A stretch of DNA of 64,000 bases from Rhodanobacter sp. (GCA_004298045.1 SCRM01000005.1:1-64000); one strand, 5' to 3'. Numbered from the stretch's first letter, positions 1-9,246 are shown. The notes: a model not told the origin generated them from the letters alone. Translations and numbers: made by a program.

Positions 1-81
1 ATGGACGACGGCCTGCGCTTCGCGATCCGCGAAGGCGGCCACACCGTCGGCGCGGGCGTGGTGGCGAAGGTCATCAAGTAA
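1..81 (+). CDS. tuf: elongation factor Tu, 3' end (partial)
   Basis: The first 81 bases encode the last 26 residues of EF-Tu; the gene begins before the window. The tail FAIREGGHTVGAGVVAKVIK matches the family C-terminus of domain III closely. EF-Tu is the GTPase that brings aminoacyl-tRNA to the ribosome. A tuf gene directly before the S10 operon is the usual gammaproteobacterial str-S10 arrangement. The stop codon is followed after five bases by a GGGATTC-heptad repeat. The internal ATG at base 1 is not the real start. Confidence 0.95.
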   Translation: MDDGLRFAIREGGHTVGAGVVAKVIK

Positions 82-87
82 CAAGCG

Positions 88-177
88 GGGATTCGGGAGG
101 CGGGATTCGGGATTCGGAAGAGCGGCGGCTCGCAAGGCTGTGTCTGGACGAATCTCGAATCACGCATCCCTATTCCC
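88..177 (+). repeat. GGGATTC-heptad inverted repeat after tuf
   Basis: The left arm has GGGATTC/GGGAGGC heptads ending in GGATTCGGAAGAGCG, then about 25 bases of loop, then a right arm of CGAATCTCGAATCACGCATC and CCTATTCCC. The arms are imperfectly complementary, so a long hairpin is possible. It starts a few bases after the tuf TAA, like several other copies in the window. Its right end supplies the candidate -35 of the rpsJ promoter. No transposase is present. Confidence 0.75.
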
Positions 178-201
178 AGCGGCATGAAATGCCGCTATAC
201 T
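173..201 (+). promoter_or_regulatory. candidate sigma70 promoter of the S10 operon
   Basis: TTCCCA (4/6 to TTGACA) and TATACT (5/6 to TATAAT) are separated by 17 bases. Transcription would start near 208, giving a leader of about 290 nt before rpsJ. The alpha-operon promoter proposed here has the same design (TTCCCT-17-TAAGAT). The -35 lies in the right arm of the heptad repeat. Confidence 0.5.
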
Positions 202-352
202 TCGCAGCTCCTTTGTGAGGACAGTTAAAACCTGGCCTCCCTACCGCGAAATGAGGTGCAGGAAGCACTTCGAGTTCGCTGGCCGTGGACGGCCATCGTG
301 AAACTAATGGCGACGGGGCATGGCTCGTCATCGGAACACGAAGTCGGTTTTA

Positions 353-389
353 CGCCAGGCGAGCCCGAATGAGCTCGCTTGGCGTTTTT
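353..389 (+). terminator. S10-operon leader attenuator hairpin
   Basis: CGCCAGGCGAGC and GCTCGCTTGGCG form a 12-bp stem (one G-U) around an 8-nt loop, followed directly by TTTTT. This is a textbook intrinsic terminator about 107 nt before rpsJ, in the 82-495 gap that otherwise holds no gene. In E. coli, L4 represses its own operon by promoting termination in the S10 leader, so this is probably the equivalent attenuator. L4 dependence here is inferred. A smaller hairpin (GGCCG/CGGCC, about 280-293) lies upstream in the leader. Confidence 0.75.
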
Positions 390-495
390 GAGATTCGGAG
401 CTTGACGTTCCGTCAGTGGCAGCAACGGGCAGTGCGATGGGGCGAGAAGCCGCATCGTTGTGCATCCAGGTTCTTTCGATAACAGGACACGGTTT

Positions 496-807
496 ATGGC
501 GAACCAGAAGATTCGCATCCGCCTCAAGGCATTCGATCATCGCCTGATCGACCGCTCGGCCAGCGAGATCGTTGAGACGGCCAAGCGTACCGGTGCAACG
601 GTGCTGGGTCCGATCCCGCTTCCCACCAAGATCGAGCGCTACACCATTCTGGTTTCGCCGCACGTCGACAAGGACGCGCGCGACCAGTACGAGACACGCA
701 CCCACAAGCGCGTGCTCGACATCGTCGACCCCAACGACAAGACCGTGGACGCGCTCATGAAGCTTGACCTCGCCGCTGGCGTGGACGTCCAAATCAAGCT
801 TGGCTGA
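496..807 (+). CDS. rpsJ: 30S ribosomal protein S10
   Basis: 103 residues, the normal S10 length, beginning [20 protein letters not shown]10 is a 30S head protein and, as NusE, also part of the NusB antitermination complex. The ORF track opens 36 bases earlier, but the extra 12 residues match no S10, so the start is the ATG at 496. It is the first gene of the S10 operon, preceded by a long structured leader with an attenuator. rplC follows after 20 bases. Confidence 0.97.
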   Translation: MANQKIRIRLKAFDHRLIDRSASEIVETAKRTGATVLGPIPLPTKIERYTILVSPHVDKDARDQYETRTHKRVLDIVDPNDKTVDALMKLDLAAGVDVQIKLG

Positions 808-827
808 GCGATAGACAGGATACGAAC

Positions 828-1469
828 ATGAGTATCGGACTGGTAGGCCGCAAATGCGGCATGAGCCGACTCTTCACTGAGGACGGGCGCTCGATCCCGG
901 TGACCTTGATCGAGGCCACCCCGAATCGCGTCACCCAGTTGAAGACGACGGACAACGATGGCTACAGCGCAGTACAGGTCACCACGGGTGCCAAGCGCGC
1001 CAACCTGCTGACCGCGCCGGCCAAGGGTCACTACGCCAAGGCGAAAGTCGAGCCGGGTCGCGGGTTGTGGGAGTTCCGCGTCAGCGACGAGGATCTCGGC
1101 AAGTACAGCGTCGGCGCCGAGATCAAGGCTGAGGACGTGTTCAAGGCCGGGCAGATCGTCGACGTTGCCGGCGTGTCCAAGGGCAAGGGTTTCCAGGGCA
1201 CGATCAAGCGCTGGCACTTCAAGATGGGCGATGCGACGCACGGCAACTCGTTGTCGCATCGTGCGCCAGGCTCCATTGGTCAACGCCAGACCCCGGGGCG
1301 CGTGTTCCCGGGCAAGAAGATGGCCGGCCAGATGGGCAATGTGAATCGCACGCAGCAGGGTCTGGAAGTGGTCAGGGTTGACGCCGAGCGCCATCTGATC
1401 GCGGTGAAGGGCGCGGTACCGGGTGCAACCGGTGGCGACGTCGTGATCCGTCCGACCACCAAGGGTTGA
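828..1469 (+). CDS. rplC: 50S ribosomal protein L3
   Basis: 213 residues, full length for L3, starting [21 protein letters not shown]3 helps start 50S assembly and reaches toward the peptidyl transferase centre. The segment with GQMGNV in the C-terminal half carries the glutamine that PrmB methylates in other gammaproteobacteria. Second gene of the operon; it ends 11 bases before rplD, whose Shine-Dalgarno (GAGGAGAG) lies in that gap. Confidence 0.97.
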   Translation: MSIGLVGRKCGMSRLFTEDGRSIPVTLIEATPNRVTQLKTTDNDGYSAVQVTTGAKRANLLTAPAKGHYAKAKVEPGRGLWEFRVSDEDLGKYSVGAEIKAEDVFKAGQIVDVAGVSKGKGFQGTIKRWHFKMGDATHGNSLSHRAPGSIGQRQTPGRVFPGKKMAGQMGNVNRTQQGLEVVRVDAERHLIAVKGAVPGATGGDVVIRPTTKG

Positions 1470-1480
1470 GGAGAGACGCC

Positions 1481-2083
1481 ATGGAACTCAATGTCATTGG
1501 CGCCAAGCCGCTCGCCGTGTCCGAAAGTGTTTTCGGTGGTGAATTCAAGCAAGCCCTGGTGCATCAGGTCGTGGTCGCCTATCAGGCTGGCGCACGCGCC
1601 GGCACCAAGGCGCAGTTGACGCGCAGCGAGATTTCCGGCACCACCAAGAAGTTCAAGAAGCAGAAGGGTGGTGGTGCACGCCACGGCGACTATCGCGCGC
1701 CGATCTTTGTCGGCGGCGGCATCGCGTTTGCTGCGCGCCCACGTAGCTTCGACCAGAAGGTCAACCGCAAGGCCTACCGCGTTGCGATTCGTTCGATTCT
1801 GTCCGAGCTCAATCGCCAGGGCCGCCTCAAGGTGGTCGAAGGCTTTGGCATCGAACAGCCGAAGACCAAGGCGATGGTGGCCAAGCTCGCCGAGCTCGAG
1901 GCCAACGGCCGCGTGCTGCTGGTGTCGGAAGACTCGAACGAGGCGTTGTACCTCGCCGCGCGCAACATCCCCTACCTGCATGTCGTCGACGTGATGGCGC
2001 TGAACCCGGTCAACCTGGTCGGTTCCGACCATGTCGTGCTGACGGTCGACGCCGTGAAGAAGATCGAGGAGTGGCTGGCATGA
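1481..2083 (+). CDS. rplD: 50S ribosomal protein L4
   Basis: 200 residues from the ATG at 1481, which has a good GAGGAG Shine-Dalgarno; the ORF track's upstream start adds five residues and is rejected. The basic loop around [21 protein letters not shown] is the extended L4 arm that lines the exit tunnel. In E. coli L4 is also the autogenous repressor of this operon, which fits the leader attenuator. The stop overlaps the start of rplW (ATGA). Confidence 0.97.
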   Translation: MELNVIGAKPLAVSESVFGGEFKQALVHQVVVAYQAGARAGTKAQLTRSEISGTTKKFKKQKGGGARHGDYRAPIFVGGGIAFAARPRSFDQKVNRKAYRVAIRSILSELNRQGRLKVVEGFGIEQPKTKAMVAKLAELEANGRVLLVSEDSNEALYLAARNIPYLHVVDVMALNPVNLVGSDHVVLTVDAVKKIEEWLA

Positions 2084-2373
2084 GCAACGAACGCATTCAC
2101 GATACGCTGCGCGCGCCGTACATCTCCGAAAAGGCTGCCCGTATCGGCGAGCACAACCAGTACGTGTTCGTGGTGGCCCCCGAGGCAACCAAGGCCGATG
2201 TCCGCGCGGCGGTGGAGCACATGTTCGAGGTGAAGGTCGAGCAGGTGAACATCGTCAACAGCAAGGGCAAGGTCAAGTCCTTCCGTTCCCGCGCTGGCAG
2301 CCGCCAGGGCAAGCGCAAGGCGTATGTGCGGCTCATCGATGGGCAGACCATCGACGTGGCAGCCAAGGCCTGA
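2080..2373 (+). CDS. rplW: 50S ribosomal protein L23
   Basis: 97 residues beginning [20 protein letters not shown]23 sits at the polypeptide exit and docks trigger factor and SRP. The start at 2080 shares ATGA with the rplD stop, implying coupled translation; the ORF-track start three codons earlier would overlap more and is less likely. The conserved C-terminal half ([20 protein letters not shown]) is present. Confidence 0.96.
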   Translation: MSNERIHDTLRAPYISEKAARIGEHNQYVFVVAPEATKADVRAAVEHMFEVKVEQVNIVNSKGKVKSFRSRAGSRQGKRKAYVRLIDGQTIDVAAKA

Positions 2374-2389
2374 GCCAGGAGTTTTCGAG

Positions 2390-3211
2390 ATGGCACTAAT
2401 CAACCACAAGCCGACCTCGCCGGGTCGCCGCGACGCTGTCAGCGTCCGCACCGAAGGGTTGCACAAGGGCGCGCCGTACGCGGCGTTGACTGAGGCGCAG
2501 TCCAAGACCGGTGGCCGCAATCACTACGGCCGCATCACCACGCGTCACCGCGGTGGCGGCCATAAGCAGCATTACCGCATCATCGACTTCAAGCGTGACA
2601 AGGAAGGCATTGCCGCCAAGGTCGAGCGTATCGAATACGATCCGAACCGCACTGCCCACATCGCGTTGTTGTGCTATGCCGACGGCGAGCGCCGCTACAT
2701 CATCGCGCCCAAGGGCGTGCAGGTTGGCGACCGTCTGTTGTCCGGGCGCGACGCGCCGATCAAGGCGGGCAACTGCCTGCAGCTGCGCTCGATTCCGGTG
2801 GGTTCCACGATTCACTGCATCGAGATGAAGCCGGGCAAGGGCGCGCAAATCGCCCGCAGCGCCGGGGCTTCGGTGCAGTTGGTCGCCCGCGAGTCCGGTT
2901 ACGCCACGTTGCGTTTGCGTTCGGGCGAAATGCGCCGGGTGTCGGTGGATTGCCGCGCAACCATCGGCGAAGTGGGCAACGGCGAGCACAGCCTGAAGAA
3001 ACTCGGCAAGGCCGGCGTCAAGCGCTGGCTGGGTATTCGCCCGACCGTTCGCGGCGTGGTGATGAACCCGGTGGACCATCCGCATGGTGGTGGCGAGGGC
3101 AAGACTTCGGGTGGCCGTCATCCGGTCAGCCCGTGGGGTCAGCCGACCAAGGGTTACAAGACCCGCAACAACAAGCGCACGCAGCACTTCATTGTGCGTC
3201 GTCGCAAGTAA
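2390..3211 (+). CDS. rplB: 50S ribosomal protein L2
   Basis: 273 residues from the ATG at 2390 ([15 protein letters not shown]), preceded by AGGAG. L2 is a core 50S protein needed for subunit joining and peptidyl transfer. The motif [14 protein letters not shown] contains the conserved histidine near the active centre. The ORF track starts 22 codons too early, inside rplW. rpsS follows after 12 bases. Confidence 0.97.
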   Translation: MALINHKPTSPGRRDAVSVRTEGLHKGAPYAALTEAQSKTGGRNHYGRITTRHRGGGHKQHYRIIDFKRDKEGIAAKVERIEYDPNRTAHIALLCYADGERRYIIAPKGVQVGDRLLSGRDAPIKAGNCLQLRSIPVGSTIHCIEMKPGKGAQIARSAGASVQLVARESGYATLRLRSGEMRRVSVDCRATIGEVGNGEHSLKKLGKAGVKRWLGIRPTVRGVVMNPVDHPHGGGEGKTSGGRHPVSPWGQPTKGYKTRNNKRTQHFIVRRRK

Positions 3212-3223
3212 CAGGAAACCGAC

Positions 3224-3496
3224 ATGCCGCGTTCTCTGAAGAAAGGTCCATTCGTTGACCTTCACCTCGTCAAGAAGGTGGAAGCTGCGGTTTCCACTCA
3301 TAACAGGCGCCCGATCAAGACCTGGTCGCGCCGCTCGATGATCGTGCCCGACATGGTGGGCCTGACCATCGCCATCCACAACGGCCGTCAGCACGTGCCG
3401 GTATTGATCAACGAGAACATGGTCGGGCACAAGCTCGGCGAGTTCGCGGTGACCCGTACCTTCAAGGGCCATGTCGGCGACAAGAAGGGCAAGTGA
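3224..3496 (+). CDS. rpsS: 30S ribosomal protein S19
   Basis: 90 residues, [20 protein letters not shown], typical S19 of the 30S head. The body [20 protein letters not shown] is diagnostic. An ACAGGAAACC ribosome-binding site precedes it. The stop codon overlaps the rplV start by one base (TGATG). Confidence 0.97.
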   Translation: MPRSLKKGPFVDLHLVKKVEAAVSTHNRRPIKTWSRRSMIVPDMVGLTIAIHNGRQHVPVLINENMVGHKLGEFAVTRTFKGHVGDKKGK

Positions 3497-3831
3497 TGAG
3501 CACTGAAGCCAAAGCGATCCTGCGTGGCGCCCGCATTTCGGCGCAAAAGGCGCGCCTGGTGGCCGATCTTGTCCGCGGGCTTCCCGTGGGCCGGGCCAGC
3601 GACGTGCTCGCATACACCAACAAGAAGGGTGCCCACCTTGTGCGCAAGGTGCTGCTCTCGGCCGTCGCCAACGCCGAGAACAATCTGGGTGCCGATGTCG
3701 ACGAGTTGAAAGTCGCCCGCGTGTTCGTGGACGAGGGCCCGGCGATGAAGCGTATGTATGCACGCGCCAAGGGCCGCGGTTCGCGGATCCTGAAGCGCAC
3801 CAGCCACATCACCGTGGTCGTTGGCAACTGA
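3496..3831 (+). CDS. rplV: 50S ribosomal protein L22
   Basis: 111 residues beginning [21 protein letters not shown]22 lines the exit tunnel with its beta hairpin ([19 protein letters not shown]), where macrolide-resistance changes occur in other bacteria. The ORF track includes a GTG one codon earlier; the ATG at 3496, overlapping the rpsS stop, is preferred. rpsC follows after 15 bases. Confidence 0.96.
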   Translation: MSTEAKAILRGARISAQKARLVADLVRGLPVGRASDVLAYTNKKGAHLVRKVLLSAVANAENNLGADVDELKVARVFVDEGPAMKRMYARAKGRGSRILKRTSHITVVVGN

Positions 3832-3846
3832 CGGGGGACACAGACG

Positions 3847-4602
3847 ATGGGTCACAAAGTTCATCCCACCGGCATCCGCCTCGGCATTGCCAAGGACTGG
3901 AATGCCAAGTGGTACGCCAACAAGGCGGATTACGCCAAGTATCTCGTTGCCGACATCAAGGTGCGCGAGATGCTCAAGACCAAGCTTGCCGCCGCGGGTA
4001 TTTCCCGCGTGTTGATCGAACGCCCGGCGAAGACCGCGCGCGTCACGATCCACACCGCCCGTCCGGGCGTGGTGATCGGCAAGAAGGGCGAGGACATCGA
4101 GAAGCTGCGCAAGGAAGTCTCGGCGCTGATGGGCGTGCCCACGCACATCAACGTCAACGAGGTGCGCAAGCCGGAGCTGGATGCCCAACTCGTCGCCGAG
4201 TCGATCGCGCAACAGCTTGAGCGCCGCATCATGTTCCGCCGCGCCATGAAGCGCTCGGTCGGCAACGCCATGCGCCTTGGCGCGCTGGGCATCAAGATCA
4301 ACGTTTCGGGCCGGTTGAATGGCGCCGAGATTGCCCGCTCCGAGTGGTCGCGCGAAGGTCGGGTGCCGCTGCACACACTGCGCGCCGACATCGACTACGG
4401 CTTTGCCGAGGCGGCCACCACGTACGGCAAGATCGGCGTCAAGGTGTGGGTCTACAAAGGCGAAGTCTTCGACGTGACGCAGATCGGCCAGGAAGCGAAA
4501 GACGACTCCCCGGCCCCGTCGCGTCGCGAGGGTGGCGAAGGTCGTCGTGACCGCGAGTCGCGTCGTGATGGCGAAGGCCGTCGCGAGCGCGCGGCGAAGT
4601 AA
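3847..4602 (+). CDS. rpsC: 30S ribosomal protein S3, with charged C-terminal tail
   Basis: 251 residues, about 18 longer than E. coli S3. The N-terminal type II KH domain carries [17 protein letters not shown], and the C-terminal domain follows to about residue 215. S3 shapes the mRNA entry tunnel and has helicase activity. The extra length is a low-complexity tail of alternating Arg/Glu-rich units ([19 protein letters not shown]). Start ATG at 3847 after GGGGGACACAG. Confidence 0.96.
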   Translation: MGHKVHPTGIRLGIAKDWNAKWYANKADYAKYLVADIKVREMLKTKLAAAGISRVLIERPAKTARVTIHTARPGVVIGKKGEDIEKLRKEVSALMGVPTHINVNEVRKPELDAQLVAESIAQQLERRIMFRRAMKRSVGNAMRLGALGIKINVSGRLNGAEIARSEWSREGRVPLHTLRADIDYGFAEAATTYGKIGVKVWVYKGEVFDVTQIGQEAKDDSPAPSRREGGEGRRDRESRRDGEGRRERAAK

Positions 4603-4613
4603 GGAGAGTTGCC

Positions 4614-5027
4614 ATGTTGCAACCCAAGCGAACCAAATTCCGCAAGCAGTTCAAAGGCCGCAATGACGGCTTGGCGCAGCGCGCCAATGTGGTCAGTTTC
4701 GGTGATTACGGCCTGAAGGCCATTACCCACGGGCAGCTCACGGCGCGCCAAATCGAAGCCGGCCGCCGTTGCCTGACCCGCTTCGTCAAGCGCGGCGGCA
4801 AGTTGTGGATCCGCGTGTTCCCCGACAAGCCGATCACCAAGAAGCCGATCGAAGTGCGTATGGGCGCCGGCAAGGGCGGCGTGGAGTTCTGGGTGGCCCA
4901 GATCCAGCCGGGCCGCATGCTGTACGAGATCGAAGGCGTCGATGAGGTGTCGGCACGCGAGGCGTTCCGCCTGGCTGCCGCCAAGCTGTCGGTGCAAACC
5001 CAGTTCGTGACCCGGGCGGTGATGTGA
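4614..5027 (+). CDS. rplP: 50S ribosomal protein L16
   Basis: 137 residues, [21 protein letters not shown]16 binds 23S and 5S rRNA near the A-site. The arginine in [13 protein letters not shown], hydroxylated by YcfD in other gammaproteobacteria, is present. AAGGAG precedes the ATG. Its stop overlaps the rpmC start (TGATG). Confidence 0.97.
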   Translation: MLQPKRTKFRKQFKGRNDGLAQRANVVSFGDYGLKAITHGQLTARQIEAGRRCLTRFVKRGGKLWIRVFPDKPITKKPIEVRMGAGKGGVEFWVAQIQPGRMLYEIEGVDEVSAREAFRLAAAKLSVQTQFVTRAVM

Positions 5028-5212
5028 TGGCCATCAAAGATCTGACAACCAAGTCGGCTGACGAGCTCAAGCAGCACCTGCTCGACCTGCGCAAGGAGCA
5101 GTTCAACCTGCGCATGCAGAAGGGTTCCGGGCAACTCGGCCAGCCGCACCAGCTGCGCCGCGTCCGGCGCGACATCGCCCGCACGAAATTCGTGCTCGGC
5201 GGCAAGAAGTAA
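5027..5212 (+). CDS. rpmC: 50S ribosomal protein L29
   Basis: 61 residues, [20 protein letters not shown], a two-helix hairpin beside L23 at the tunnel exit. The ATG at 5027 is chosen over the upstream GTG because it matches the family start and overlaps the rplP stop by one base. The C-terminus [18 protein letters not shown] is typical. Confidence 0.96.
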   Translation: MAIKDLTTKSADELKQHLLDLRKEQFNLRMQKGSGQLGQPHQLRRVRRDIARTKFVLGGKK

Positions 5213-5224
5213 GGGACCGCCGAC

Positions 5225-5485
5225 ATGAGTGACAAGCAAAAGCAGGTGCGCACCCTCGAAGGGCGCGTGGTCAGCAACAAGATGGACAAGACGGTTACCG
5301 TCCTGATCGAGCGCCAGGTGCAGCATGCGCTGCTCGGCAAGATCGTGCGGCGGTCGACCAAATTGCACGCACAGGATGACCTCGGTGCGAAGGAAGGTGA
5401 CTTGGTGCGGATTGCCGAGTGCCGGCCGTTGTCCAAGACCAAGCATCACCGCGTGGTCGAAATCGTCGTCCGCGCGAACGTTTGA
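5225..5485 (+). CDS. rpsQ: 30S ribosomal protein S17
   Basis: 86 residues with an OB fold; the family core [20 protein letters not shown] is intact. S17 is an early 16S rRNA-binding assembly protein. Last gene of the E. coli-type S10 operon; here rplN follows after only 13 bases with a GAGGAGG ribosome-binding site and no terminator, so S10 and spc transcription may run together. Confidence 0.96.
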   Translation: MSDKQKQVRTLEGRVVSNKMDKTVTVLIERQVQHALLGKIVRRSTKLHAQDDLGAKEGDLVRIAECRPLSKTKHHRVVEIVVRANV

Positions 5486-5498
5486 GGAGGGTGCAGCC

Positions 5499-5867
5499 AT
5501 GATCCAGATGCAAAGCACGCTCTCGGCCGCGGACAACAGTGGCGCAAAGGAACTCACCTGCATCAAGGTGCTCGGTGGTTCCAAGCGACGCTACGCGACG
5601 ATCGGCGATGTCATCAAAGTTGCCGTGAACGACGCGATTCCGCGTGGCAAGGTGAAAAAGGGCGAGGTGTACAACGCCGTGGTGGTGCGTACCGCCAAGG
5701 GCGTGCGTCGCGCTGACGGGTCGCTGGTCCGTTTCGACGGCAATGCGGCGGTACTTCTCAACAACAAGCTCGAGCCGATCGGCACCCGCATTTTCGGGCC
5801 GGTGACGCGCGAGCTGCGCAGCGAGCGGTTCATGAAGATCGTCTCGCTGGCTCCCGAAGTGATCTGA
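5499..5867 (+). CDS. rplN: 50S ribosomal protein L14
   Basis: 122 residues from the ATG at 5499, beginning [19 protein letters not shown], after a strong GAGGAGG. L14 forms part of the subunit interface. The ORF track extends far upstream through rpsQ in another frame; that part is a shadow. First gene of the spc set. Confidence 0.97.
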   Translation: MIQMQSTLSAADNSGAKELTCIKVLGGSKRRYATIGDVIKVAVNDAIPRGKVKKGEVYNAVVVRTAKGVRRADGSLVRFDGNAAVLLNNKLEPIGTRIFGPVTRELRSERFMKIVSLAPEVI

Positions 5868-5880
5868 GCGGAGGCCAGAC

Positions 5881-6195
5881 ATGAACCGTATCCGCAAGGG
5901 CGATCAGGTGATCGTGATCGCCGGCAAAAACAAGGGCCAGCGCGGCGAAGTGCTGCGGGTTGCAGGCGAGCGCGTGTTCGTCTCCAACGTCAACCTGGTC
6001 AAGCGCCACACCAAGCCGAACCCGCAGGCCCAGCAGGCTGGCGGGATCGTCGAGCGTGAGGCGTCGATCCATCTCTCCAATGTGCAGCTGTTCAACCCCG
6101 CCGCCAACAAGGGTGAACGCGTAAGCACCAAGACGCTCGAAGACGGGCGCAAGGTGCGCGTGTTCCGCTCCAGCGGCGAGGTCGTGGACGCGTAA
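5881..6195 (+). CDS. rplX: 50S ribosomal protein L24
   Basis: 104 residues with the KOW motif near the N-terminus ([20 protein letters not shown]). L24 initiates 50S assembly at the 5' end of 23S rRNA. GGAGG lies before the ATG. The C-terminal [13 protein letters not shown] is normal for Xanthomonadales-type L24. Confidence 0.96.
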   Translation: MNRIRKGDQVIVIAGKNKGQRGEVLRVAGERVFVSNVNLVKRHTKPNPQAQQAGGIVEREASIHLSNVQLFNPAANKGERVSTKTLEDGRKVRVFRSSGEVVDA

Positions 6196-6206
6196 GGACC
6201 AATGAC

Positions 6207-6746
6207 ATGACGCGCCTTGAGAAGGTTTACCAAGAACAGGTCGTGGCGAAACTCACCGAGAAGTTCGCCTACCAGAACGTGATGCAGGTTCCGCGCATCA
6301 CCAAGATCACGCTGAACATGGGCGTGGGCGAAGCGGCGGGCAACAAGAAGGTGCTGGAAAACGCCGTTGCCGACATGACCAAGATCGCCGGGCAAAAGCC
6401 GATCACGACCAAGGCACGGGTTTCCGTGGCCTCGTTCAAGATCCGCGAGGGCTGGCCGATCGGCTGCAAGGTCACGCTGCGCCGGGCGAACATGTGGGAG
6501 TTCCTTGATCGTCTGATCAATATTTCGCTGCCCCGTGTGCGCGACTTCCGTGGTGTTTCCGGCCGTGCGTTCGATGGCCGGGGCAACTTCAACTTCGGCA
6601 TCAAGGAACAGATCATCTTCCCGGAGATCGAGTTCGATGCGATTGACGCCCTGCGCGGCATGAACATCTCGATCACCACCACGGCCAAGACTGACGCCGA
6701 AGCCAAAGCGCTGCTGGAAGCTTTCAGCTTTCCGTTCCGCAACTGA
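6207..6746 (+). CDS. rplE: 50S ribosomal protein L5
   Basis: 179 residues. L5 binds 5S rRNA and contacts the P-site tRNA. The hallmark [15 protein letters not shown] and the C-terminal [20 protein letters not shown] are present. Start ATG at 6207 after AAGGACC. In E. coli, S8 represses spc translation near the start of this gene; no S8 site was worked out here. Confidence 0.96.
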   Translation: MTRLEKVYQEQVVAKLTEKFAYQNVMQVPRITKITLNMGVGEAAGNKKVLENAVADMTKIAGQKPITTKARVSVASFKIREGWPIGCKVTLRRANMWEFLDRLINISLPRVRDFRGVSGRAFDGRGNFNFGIKEQIIFPEIEFDAIDALRGMNISITTTAKTDAEAKALLEAFSFPFRN

Positions 6747-6762
6747 GAGACGCGAGAATCGC

Positions 6763-7068
6763 ATGGCAAAGAAATCAATGGTCAACCGCGACCTCAAGCG
6801 GCTCAAGATCGCGAAGCGGTATGCCGCCAAGCGCTCGGAACTGAAAGCCATCGTGCTCAGCCCGAAGTCGTCCTACGACGAGAAGATGGAAGCTCAGGGC
6901 AAGCTGCAGAAGTTGCCGCGTGACGCGAGCCCGAGCCGGCAGCGCACACGTTGCGCTTTGACCGGGCGCCCGCGCGCGGTGTATGCCAAGTTCGGCTTGG
7001 CCCGCAGCAAACTGCGCGAAGCCACCATGCGCGGCGACGTGCCAGGGCTGCGCAAGGCAAGCTGGTAA
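6763..7068 (+). CDS. rpsN: 30S ribosomal protein S14 (zinc-free type)
   Basis: 101 residues, the long zinc-independent S14: there is no CxxC pair, and the C-terminus [21 protein letters not shown] is typical. The gene sits between rplE and rpsH as in E. coli, but the distance to rpsH is unusually large (198 bases). Confidence 0.96.
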   Translation: MAKKSMVNRDLKRLKIAKRYAAKRSELKAIVLSPKSSYDEKMEAQGKLQKLPRDASPSRQRTRCALTGRPRAVYAKFGLARSKLREATMRGDVPGLRKASW

Positions 7069-7141
7069 ATCGTTGACGGCGCGGCAGCGTGCCGTGTCGC
7101 AAGGCGACGCTTGGGCGTCGTACCGCTAGTCCGCATTGATA

Positions 7142-7171
7142 TTCGCAATTGGCTGGAAAGGCTGATAGACT
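7142..7171 (+). promoter_or_regulatory. candidate internal promoter before rpsH
   Basis: In the 198-base rpsN-rpsH gap, TTCGCA (4/6) and TAGACT (4/6) are 18 bases apart; transcription would begin near 7178. A hairpin (CGACGC-TTGG-GCGTCG, 7105-7120) lies upstream and another (AGGCG/CGCCT, 7193-7209) lies in the would-be leader. The same TAGACT -10 occurs before petA. No gene is seen in the gap. Confidence 0.35.
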
Positions 7172-7266
7172 CGCCGGTCTGCGCAACGCAGAAGGCGGCT
7201 CTGTCGCCTCACAATCTGATTGATCTCCGGTTTCTCGGATATCGGTGCACTCTGAAGGAAGTTTTC

Positions 7267-7662
7267 ATGAGCATGACTGATCCCATCGCCGACATGTTTA
7301 CGCGTGTCCGCAATGCCCAAATGGTGGGCAAGCCGACGGTGCGTATGCCGTCGTCGAAGTTGAAGGTGGCGCTGGCCAACCTTCTCAAGAACGAGGGTTA
7401 CGTTCTCGACGCACAGGTTGCTCAGGAAGCGGGCAAGCCGGTGCTTGAGATCAAACTCAAGTATTTCGAAGGCCGCCCGGCCATCGAGTCGATTTCGCGG
7501 GTCAGCCGTTCCGGCCTGCGGGTCTATCGCGGCAAGGGTGAACTGCCGAAGGTGCTCGGTGGCCTCGGCATCTCGATCATCTCGACGTCGGCTGGTTTGC
7601 TGACCGATGCCCAGGCACGTGCCAAGGGCGTTGGCGGCGAAATCATCGGCCAGGTCGCCTAA
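7267..7662 (+). CDS. rpsH: 30S ribosomal protein S8
   Basis: 131 residues from the ATG at 7267 ([19 protein letters not shown]), preceded by GAAGGAAG. S8 binds the central domain of 16S rRNA and is the spc repressor in E. coli. The ORF track's upstream start lies in the intergenic gap and is rejected. The core [17 protein letters not shown] is diagnostic. Confidence 0.97.
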   Translation: MSMTDPIADMFTRVRNAQMVGKPTVRMPSSKLKVALANLLKNEGYVLDAQVAQEAGKPVLEIKLKYFEGRPAIESISRVSRSGLRVYRGKGELPKVLGGLGISIISTSAGLLTDAQARAKGVGGEIIGQVA

Positions 7663-7672
7663 GGAGTCGACG

Positions 7673-8200
7673 ATGTCACGAGTTGCCAAAAAGACGATCC
7701 ACCTGCCGAAGGGCGTGGAACTGAAGGTCGCCGCCGACGTCATCACCGTCAAGGGCGCCAAGGGTACGTTGTCGGTGCATGCGTTGCCGGGCGTGTCGAT
7801 TGTCACCAGCGGCGATGCGGTGAATATCGAGCTGGCCGAAGGCGCCGACGACAAGTTCGGCGGCACGGCGCGCGCGCTGCTGGCGAACATGGTCAAGGGC
7901 GTTTCCGAGGGCTACGAGCGCAAGCTCGAGCTGGTCGGCGTGGGTTATCGCGTGGCGATGGCCGGCAAGTCGCTCAACCTCAGCCTGGGCTTTTCGCATC
8001 CAGTGGTGTTCGAGCCGCCGGCCGGCATCACGCTGGAGGCGCCGTCGCAAACCGAGATTCTGGTCAAGGGCGCCGACAAGCAGGCCGTGGGCCAGACCGC
8101 TGCCAAGATTCGCGGCTTCCGTCCGCCAGAGCCCTACAAGGGCAAGGGCGTGCGCTATGCAGGCGAGACGATCACGTTGAAGGAAGCCAAGAAGGCGTAA
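7673..8200 (+). CDS. rplF: 50S ribosomal protein L6
   Basis: 175 residues, [17 protein letters not shown], from the ATG at 7673 with AAGGAG upstream. L6 lies near the factor-binding site of the 50S. The C-terminal signature [19 protein letters not shown] is intact. The upstream part of the track ORF is a shadow of rpsH. Confidence 0.97.
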   Translation: MSRVAKKTIHLPKGVELKVAADVITVKGAKGTLSVHALPGVSIVTSGDAVNIELAEGADDKFGGTARALLANMVKGVSEGYERKLELVGVGYRVAMAGKSLNLSLGFSHPVVFEPPAGITLEAPSQTEILVKGADKQAVGQTAAKIRGFRPPEPYKGKGVRYAGETITLKEAKKA

Positions 8201-8228
8201 GCCGATCCGCTTTCAAGGGACAACACCG

Positions 8229-8582
8229 ATGAACAAAAACGAATCTCGTCTGCGGCGCGCCAAGTCGACTCGCTCGCACATCCGCATGTTGAATGTGGCG
8301 CGCTTGTCGGTGCATCGCACCAACCAGCATCTTTATGCCCAGGTGATCGACGCCAACGGCGAGAAGGTGCTGGCCGCAGCATCGACGGTACAGAAAGCCG
8401 TCGTCGAAGGCTTGAAGGGCAAGAAGAATCTCGCGGCGGCAGCTGCGGTTGGCAAGGCAGTCGCCGAGCGTGCGCTCAAGGCCGGTGTGGAGTCGGTTGC
8501 CTTCGACCGCTCCGGCTTCCGCTTCCACGGCCGCGTCAAGGCGCTCGCCGACGCTGCCCGCGAGGCAGGTTTGAAGTTCTGA
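8229..8582 (+). CDS. rplR: 50S ribosomal protein L18
   Basis: 117 residues, [21 protein letters not shown]18 carries 5S rRNA into the 50S subunit. The C-terminal [20 protein letters not shown] is typical. Its TGA is followed after six bases by a heptad repeat, so the next gene, rpsE, is 154 bases away instead of adjacent. Confidence 0.97.
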   Translation: MNKNESRLRRAKSTRSHIRMLNVARLSVHRTNQHLYAQVIDANGEKVLAAASTVQKAVVEGLKGKKNLAAAAAVGKAVAERALKAGVESVAFDRSGFRFHGRVKALADAAREAGLKF

Positions 8583-8586
8583 AGAG

Positions 8587-8663
8587 CCGGGATTGGGTAT
8601 TCGAGATACGGGATTCGAAAGAGCCCGCTTCTGCGAATCCCGAATTCCGTCTCTCGAATCCCC
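8587..8663 (+). repeat. GGGATTC-heptad hairpin inside the spc operon
   Basis: The left arm CCGGGATTGGGTATTCGAGA, with a following ACGGGATTCGAAAGAGC, faces a right arm of GCGAATCCCGAATTCCGTC plus TCTCGAATCCCC across a loop of about ten bases. It follows the rplR stop. Between it and rpsE lie two more small hairpins, GCGGC-TTC-GCCGC (8683-8695) and CCCGGA-TGG-TCCGGG (8706-8720). Confidence 0.8.
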
Positions 8664-8736
8664 GCGGTAAACACAACTACAAGCGGCTTCGCCGCAAGCA
8701 AAAGTCCCGGATGGTCCGGGCACACGGAATCGAGAA

Positions 8737-9246
8737 ATGGCTTCCAACGATCGCGAAAGTTCTGACGGTCTGCTCGAAAAGCTGATTGCCGTCAACCGCG
8801 TGGCCAAAACCGTCAAGGGTGGCCGCCAGATGAGTTTCACTGCCCTGACCGTGGTTGGCGACGGCGAGGGCAAGGTCGGTTTTGGTTATGGCAAGGCGCG
8901 TGAAGTGCCGGTGGCCATCTCCAAGGCCATGGATCGGGCGCGTCGTAACCTGGTCAGCGTCGAGTTGAACAACGGCACGTTGTGGTACGCGATCAAGGCG
9001 AACCACGGTGCGGCACGCGTTTACATGCAACCGGCCTCTGAAGGTACCGGCGTCATCGCGGGCGGCGCCATGCGTGCCGTGCTCGAGGTGGTCGGGGTCA
9101 AGAACGTGCTGGCCAAGGCCGTCGGTTCGCGCAATCCGATCAACCTGGTACGCGCGACCATCAAGGGTCTGCAGGCTGTAGCGTCGCCGAAACAGGTGGC
9201 CGCCAAGCGTGGCAAGTCGGTGGAGGAGGTGTTGGGCAATGGCTAA
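8737..9246 (+). CDS. rpsE: 30S ribosomal protein S5
   Basis: 169 residues with the N-terminal dsRNA-binding-like fold ([20 protein letters not shown]) and the C-terminal S5 domain. S5 influences decoding accuracy. Start ATG at 8737. Unlike its operon neighbours it has no clear Shine-Dalgarno (CGGAATCGAGAA precedes the ATG), and the upstream spacer holds the repeat hairpin and two smaller hairpins. It overlaps rpmD by 8 bases. Confidence 0.96.
   Translation: MASNDRESSDGLLEKLIAVNRVAKTVKGGRQMSFTALTVVGDGEGKVGFGYGKAREVPVAISKAMDRARRNLVSVELNNGTLWYAIKANHGAARVYMQPASEGTGVIAGGAMRAVLEVVGVKNVLAKAVGSRNPINLVRATIKGLQAVASPKQVAAKRGKSVEEVLGNG

Noticed and set aside
285-482. Small ORF in the S10 leader (65 codons)
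   Set aside because: No Shine-Dalgarno, and it overlaps the attenuator hairpin; no family resemblance.
639-1394. Long antisense ORFs through the r-protein genes (for example 639-1394, 1280-2188, 2396-3763, 3388-4374, 12775-13911)
   Set aside because: They lie opposite genes of certain identity and show no family features; high GC keeps such frames open.
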